Below, in pieces: positions 59,295 to 64,000 of a stretch of 64,000 bases of DNA (its first letter is position 1; the number at the start of each line of letters is the position of its first letter). The position numbers and the translations under genes are program-made. The notes beneath the pieces are model-generated. The model had not been told where the DNA came from. It made no database searches and worked only from the letters and a program-made list of their open reading frames with translations. Source of the stretch: Naganishia liquefaciens (Eukaryota > Basidiomycota > Tremellomycetes > Filobasidiales > Filobasidiaceae); assembly GCA_013423385.1 (NCBI GenBank), contig BLZA01000057.1:187533-251532 (forward strand), given 5' to 3'.

Positions 59295-59542
59295 GGTCAA
59301 TGCAGGACAGCGAATCTCCAGGAGAGGGCAAGCTATGAGTCTGCTGAAATGAAGCAGGAGCAAGCGAGACAACCACGCGGCGGTTTGTTTACAAAGTCGC
59401 GATTATCTAATGAGACCCCTTCTCGATCTCTTGATCTTCCCTCTTTGCCTCATCACCCACGGTGTCTACCGATCTATCTACCTTGCATCGCCCTAAGCTT
59501 ATTATTCTTCACGTCCCCGCCGACACCCACCGCCACTACGCC
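59295..59542. promoter_or_regulatory. divergent promoter, DUF4048-like and COA6 genes
   Basis: 248 bases between outward-facing start codons. It must carry both promoters. No specific site named. Confidence 0.5.
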
Positions 59543-59927
59543 ATGTCTGCCACAGCATCACCACCAGCAGCCCTCGATCGTGCAGGCCGTAAAGCATGCT
59601 GGGAGGCTCGGGACGCCTTCTTCCAATGCCTCAACATTCATAATATCGCCGTGCCGCCAGAGGGGGGAAGCAAGGCAAAGGGAAGCGACGTCTGTGTAGC
59701 AGAGCGGGAGCGATACGAGAGGGATTGTCCGAAAAGCTGGGTAAGCTTATGGAATTCAAACTCGGTCTTTTGGCCATTGTCCTTGTTCGACGTAGCTGAC
59801 GATCCGTCTCTCTTGCCTGTGGTAGACCGATTACTTTTCGAAACGGCGTGTCCTGGAAGTCCGCAGAGCCATGACGGAAGACGCCGCACGGAAAAGCCAG
59901 GAGGAAACTCAGAGGGCACAACGCTAG
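59543..59927 (+). CDS. COA6: cytochrome c oxidase assembly factor 6
   Basis: Exons 59543..59740 and 59826..59927 give 99 residues. Twin cysteine motifs are CWEARDAFFQC (Cys19-x9-Cys29) and CVAERERYERDC (Cys51-x10-Cys62), the C-x9-C/C-x10-C pair typical of COA6 and COX12. After the second motif comes KSWTDYFSKRRVLE, as in COA6. The protein is imported into the mitochondrial intermembrane space by Mia40 and helps copper delivery to Cox2. No presequence is expected or seen. Length is normal for the family. Confidence 0.93.
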
Positions 59928-60499
59928 ATGGCCGTTTATCGTAATGTAACAACCTTCATGTGCATTCGACAGATAAACCACAATCCACGCATCAAGCTTC
60001 AATCCGCATTTCAGCCATGCGAGCGAAATCTTCAGTGCGTCGATAGGCGACTCGTTGGCGGATCTTATCCGGAGCGAGCACGCTTGGCGAATTCTCGTAG
60101 CAATGACCTGCTGCGTCACTTCGGCCTCAGTTTTGTCGCCTTTCATTCCGCCTCGGCCGATGTGAATAAGCAGGCTTTGGCGGAATGAGGAGTCGACAAA
60201 GCAGCTGCATGGATAGTACTTGCCCTGGGGGTCGCCGAGTAGACCTGGAATTGTGGATCCTGCGACCGTGCACCTCTTATCATCAGAGACCGTCTCCTCG
60301 CCCTTAGCCTGATGAGACTCGTCGAAGACTTGAATCAACTGGCGTGAATGCCCACTGAGGTTCTACAACGAAAGCGCGGTGACGGTGCCGTCTGCATCTG
60401 CCGCAATACTTGCATCGTCTGCAATACTTGACAAAGTCCCCATTCGCGGCTGCTCTACAACTTTGATTTTTGCTCCTCCATTCTTTCCCCCTCGGTGAT
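59928..60499. other. intergenic region between convergent genes
   Basis: 572 bases after COA6 and after the RidA gene, which face each other. It holds both 3' UTRs. Open frames across it are the reverse side of the flanking genes or lack recognisable content. Confidence 0.4.
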
Positions 60500-61278
60500 T
60501 CATTTTTCAACAGCGATGAACTCCATCTCGCAAAGGACGTTCAACGGCAACGTCTTGACAGCGACACACGATCGCGCAGGCTGTGACGCCATTATATCAG
60601 CGCTCAGATGCGCGACGGGCTAGACTGTGACGTACCTTGTACGGCGCGAAGAACTCTGCATAGTGTTTGTTGAAGGCGGCAAAGTCGTCCATCGATGCCA
60701 AGAAGACCTGTAGCGTATGCAAGGCGTCAATCCTCGAGTTCGGAAAGCAGAGGCGAATGCGTACGGTCGTCTTGAGAACTCGCGAAGTGTCCGTACCGGC
60801 GGCATCCATGACACCCTTGACATTCTTGAACATTTGTTCCTATGTCCCGTACCTATGGTCAGCGATTGCCTGGCGGATACTTGCAGTGGAGCTTACAGCA
60901 TGAGCATTGATGTCGCCTTCGACGACCTTCATGGTTTCAGGGTTCAAGGGTACGCTTCCCGATGCATAGATGGTCTAGGAAAACCGATGAGTCCAGGAAC
61001 GCAACAGGAAATGTCCAACTTACTCCGTTGTGCTTGACAGCCTAGCGAGAGTCGTTAGTAGGGCATCATCCAGCGAGCGCATGTTCATACCTGGCAGTAA
61101 GGACCAATGGCCGCGGGCGCGTCTATAGACGATCCATCAGCAGGGCGTTCCTCTGCAATCACACATTCAGCTCACTCGTGGTAGAAACGGTCTCGTAAGG
61201 CGTAGCAGACATGGCTCTGATTGATCGGATTCTGGTAGATGGGACAGCTGCGCGAAGGAGAGTGCGGGCGAACGACAT
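60500..61278 (-). CDS. MMF1: RidA/YjgF family imine deaminase, mitochondrial (Mmf1-like)
   Basis: Seven exons (61176..61278, 61091..61122, 61024..61041, 60897..60974, 60765..60839, 60636..60707, 60500..60580) give 152 residues. The first 22 residues (MSFARTLLRAAVPSTRIRSI) are a textbook mitochondrial presequence. A second in-frame ATG at 61212 begins MSATPYETVS, where cytosolic relatives start. Conserved parts: APAAIGPYCQAVKHNG, IYASGSVPLNPET, EQMFKNVKGVMDAAG, and PARSCVAVKTLPLN with the catalytic arginine. The enzyme hydrolyses 2-iminobutanoate and 2-iminopropanoate released by threonine/serine dehydratases, protecting PLP enzymes. Exon 3 is only 18 bases. Confidence 0.93.
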
Positions 61279-61614
61279 GTAGCGAAGAAAAGAGGGACCA
61301 GGGAGGACCAACTCGTGGGATTGCGCGCTCTTCGGGTTTGACGCACGGCGTCGGATCGTCGGCTTTCAGGGTCCGGGGTGTATGACGTGGCAGCCACTTT
61401 GGAGGAATTCCAATTCAAGGGGATCTCTGGACCTCTGGCGGCGACACGACTGGCCAGCCTCATCCGTGGTGAAGCTGTGCGAAACGGCCGTTGACAATGA
61501 TGGCAATCAGGTTGCGAATGCACGTCAATGGATACAGGGTGTAGTGTACAACGAAAATATAATACAGAGGCGCATTACCGCAACAATCCCCAGGACCCGA
61601 TCAAGTCCCGCCTC
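61279..61614. promoter_or_regulatory. promoter region of the RidA gene
   Basis: 336 bases between the RidA start and the end of the upstream Qc-SNARE gene on the same strand. It should hold the RidA promoter and the SNARE 3' UTR. Nothing specific seen. Confidence 0.4.
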
Positions 61615-62231
61615 TTACAAGCCAACTCCCGCTTCGTCCCCGACAACTATCCCTCCCTCGCTCTTGCCCCCACCCATCACTAATCCCAGCACGAAGCCTC
61701 CAAACAGATAGACTAGGACCAACGCCAAGACGATGTATCCGATCGTCCGTAGCTGCTTGGGTGCCGATTGCGCTGAAAACGTCCGTGCTTGATGGCGTGT
61801 AGTCGTCATCAACGAGTTTGTGAATTGCGTGAAAGTATTCGCCTGAAAAAAGAAACGCCGGTCATGTTGTCCGTTTCTAGAACAGTGTACCAAGGCTTAC
61901 CGTTCGATCGAGCTGCAGACGAGAGCGTCAGCTTTACGGATTTCCATAGACGAGAACAAAGCTCACCTGTTCATTCTGACGCTGACTATCCGACAAAATA
62001 TCGATCGTCACCTGCCAGCCCAAGAAATCTCTCGTCAGCCACCTTTGTACTGACCCAAGCCCCATTCAACCCTCTGACGCACCGAACGCAATTGTTTGAT
62101 CTTGCCATGCAATTGCCCCAACTCGGCGTCATTCTGCCGCTCGAGCGTGTTATCTCTGCTGCCACGATATAGTGGCGTATCAGTCGAGGAGTGCACATGT
62201 GACTGATGGGCGAAAGGACGTACCGGGACAT
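61615..62231 (-). CDS. SFT1: Qc-SNARE of the Sft1/Bet1 type
   Basis: Five exons (62224..62231, 62083..62158, 61967..62011, 61901..61912, 61615..61842) give 122 residues. The first exon is 8 bases (MSR with the third codon split) and the fourth only 12 bases (LDRT). The SNARE helix runs ERQNDAELGQLHGKIKQLRS and on through DSQRQNEQLD, with glutamine at the ionic zero layer, to FTQFTNSLMTTTRHQARTF. A C-terminal anchor follows (LRTIGYIVLALVLVYLFGGF), then an unusually long, Gly-rich luminal tail of about 22 residues. Sft1 and Bet1 work in ER-Golgi and intra-Golgi fusion. Sft1 is preferred because of the short N-terminus; Bet1 is not excluded. The first intron has tandem CAGCAG acceptors. Confidence 0.85.
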
Positions 62232-62685
62232 GACGGAATGTCGAGTGGGTTGAGATTGCGCGCGACGACCCCGGACTGGGTTCTGGTGGCGAAAGCAGAG
62301 ATGCGCCTTACGAGCTACCTCCAAGTCTTTCCCCAAAGTTGAGGGACTCTTGACCTGTTTGAAAAGGGCGACGGGACTGGCTGATATCGCCAACTTCTGT
62401 CAACTTCATGAATGTCAACACAGCAAGTCTCGTTCGAGATCGATAGCCGACAGCTCGACTTTAGATTGGGTTGGGCGCACCTATAACCTGCTCTGCCTCC
62501 ATAGCTGCCTGGATTGACCTCGAGACATTTGCTACTGTAAGGATCGAACCCTGTTCGAGCTTGCAAGCAAAAGCAAGGTCTAAGCCCGTTCCTGGCGCTG
62601 GCGGACCGTTCTTGTACACTTACGCAGCGTTCTCGCAGCCATCACTCGACAAAGCATGCGAGCATAAATCTCTATATGGACGACT
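62232..62685. other. intergenic region
   Basis: 454 bases between the end of the histidyl-tRNA synthetase gene and the start of the SNARE gene, both on the minus strand. It holds the SNARE promoter. A T-loop-like ggatcgaaccc near 62541 does not fold into a tRNA. Confidence 0.4.
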
Positions 62686-64000
62686 CTACAACTGCGCAAT
62701 CTGCTGTTTGAGGTACTCGACAACCTCATCCCGCTTGACGGGCTCACCCTCACCCGTCTGACCCTCCTTACCCAACTGTCTCCTGACCCTGACCAAGCCC
62801 TGCTCCAATTCCTTGGGTCCGACAATCACCGTTAACGGCGTCTGATCCTTGTCACACGTGTCAAACTGCTGCTGCAGCTTTGGCTTGACCTTGTACGAAA
62901 ACTCGGCCTTGATACCAGCGTCCCAAAGCTGCTTGACGAGCGCCATACGTTCCTTGAGGAGTCCATCGCCGCCGACTGCGACGACGTACACTTGCGTCTC
63001 CTTTCCGCGTCCCTCGCGCTCTTGCTTTTCTTTTTGCTTGGCGAGCATGATACTGTAGACTCGTTCCACGCCGACGGAAATACCTACGCACGGGATCTTG
63101 CCGCCGCCCTTTTTTCCGCCCGAGGCTTCGTAGAACATGCCGACGAGCTCATCGTATCGTCCACCGGCGGCAATCGATCCCACGCCGACCTGCGACTCGT
63201 CAATCTCGTCTTCCTCGCCGTCCTTCTTTTCCGCCCTTTTCTTGGGCTTTTTGGCATCGGCCGCGACGACAGCGTCCGCCGCGGGCACGGACGGTTGTGT
63301 TGCCAGTCCTGGGGGCGCCGAGCTTGCGTGGACGGCTTCGTAGATGATGCCGGTGTAGTAGTCGAGGCCACGTGCCAGACTCATATCGAATGACATCTGG
63401 GAACTGTCAGAAGCGATTCTCCGTTCCGTTCCCACCCGACTCACATAACCAAGAACGCCAAAGATCTCTAGATAGTCGAACAAGATGCCCATCTCTTTTA
63501 ATCCCTCATTGGCGGTAGCGACCGCTGTCAACTTTTCGTCCGACTGCAGCTTGGCGAGAAGTTCCTTTCCGGGGCCTACAGAGATATATTCAAGACACGC
63601 TACCGTTGACACAACCAGTGGGACTCACCCTTGAGCTTGACGTACTCCCCAATCCTATCGGCAATTTCACCATCAAGACCCTTGTCCACCGTCATCTCCC
63701 TGCGTACTTCTTCCCATGGCGACTTGAGGCAAGTGAGCAGATCTTTTCAGCCGGATGAAGCACGGCACACGCACCTTGTCGAGCTTGTCAACGGCCGAGG
63801 AAATTGTTCGGATCTTGTCTTTTGGCACACCCGCAAGCTCAAAGATTCCATCCAGGATTTTGCGGTGGTTCAACTGCAGGAGCAGATGAGCGGCGAAGCG
63901 GGCGCGAGCGTCCCCTCGAGCGACCCACCTTGACGGTGAACTCTCCGATATCCAGCGCCGTAAGGGCTTCGACGAGAATACATAGAATTTCCGAGTCAGG
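62686..64000 (-). CDS. HTS1: histidyl-tRNA synthetase, C-terminal part (runs off the window)
   Basis: Five exons are visible: 63929..64000 (partial), 63775..63873, 63629..63722, 63445..63575, 62686..63396, together 368 residues in frame. Class II signature peptides are clear: [16 protein letters not shown] and [18 protein letters not shown], then [15 protein letters not shown] (motif 3). The HisRS anticodon-binding domain follows ([39 protein letters not shown]). Between the two signature peptides lies a Lys/Glu-rich insertion of about 50 residues ([10 protein letters not shown] and following), where other enzymes have a short loop. One gene normally provides both cytosolic and mitochondrial enzyme. 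The N-terminus is outside the window. Confidence 0.95.

Noticed and set aside
62530-62600. Possible minus-strand tRNA, because ggatcgaaccc looks like a T-loop
   Set aside because: The flanking bases do not form a five-pair T-stem, and no acceptor stem, D-arm or anticodon arm could be drawn around it.

Overview
This is a gene-dense fungal nuclear segment, most likely from a basidiomycete. The evidence is GC-rich coding DNA and very many short introns, mostly 45-60 bases with GT-AG ends and a CTGAC, CTAAC or TTGAC branch site just before the acceptor. The fungal-type content fits: two Zn2Cys6 regulators, an Mmf1/RidA protein, a fungal BI-1-like protein and a KGG stress protein. An intron-rich Pucciniomycotina-like genome is a guess. 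No CRISPR array, rRNA, convincing tRNA, transposon or virus-derived element was seen. Splice structures were worked out by hand; nearly every model closes in frame across all its exons, which is the main support for them.

Left part (1-24 kb): the start of an off-edge gene; a four-helix membrane protein; a large protein with repeated cysteine modules; the GATOR2 subunit Mios/Sea4; a 15-exon Zn2Cys6 regulator; threonine deaminase ILV1; an ATP-dependent DNA ligase of DNA ligase IV type without recognisable BRCT repeats; and the spliceosomal J-protein DNAJC17/Cwf23.

Middle part (24-43 kb): a GCFC (GCFC2/PAXBP1) protein divergent from DNAJC17; MSH2 in 25 exons; a mitochondrial DEAD-box helicase of the Mrh4 kind; a small protein with a C-terminal Zn2Cys6 cluster; a BI-1/TMBIM membrane protein; a small KGG/con-10-like stress protein; and an Artemis/SNM1 nuclease.

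Right part (43-64 kb): a low-complexity fungal protein; an ALKBH1 dioxygenase; a DUF1308 (C7orf25-like) protein; a thiamine-diphosphate enzyme; a small spliced membrane protein; a 2',3'-cyclic phosphodiesterase; a DUF4048-like protein; the cytochrome oxidase assembly factor COA6; mitochondrial RidA/Mmf1; a Qc-SNARE of the Sft1/Bet1 type; and the C-terminal part of histidyl-tRNA synthetase, running off the right edge.

Functional links: DNAJC17 and the GCFC protein share a 268-base divergent promoter and both belong to late spliceosome/intron-lariat complexes. Four DNA-maintenance genes (DNA ligase, MSH2, Artemis-like, ALKBH1) lie within about 31 kb, and two of them are of end-joining type. ILV1 produces the reactive 2-iminobutanoate that RidA removes.
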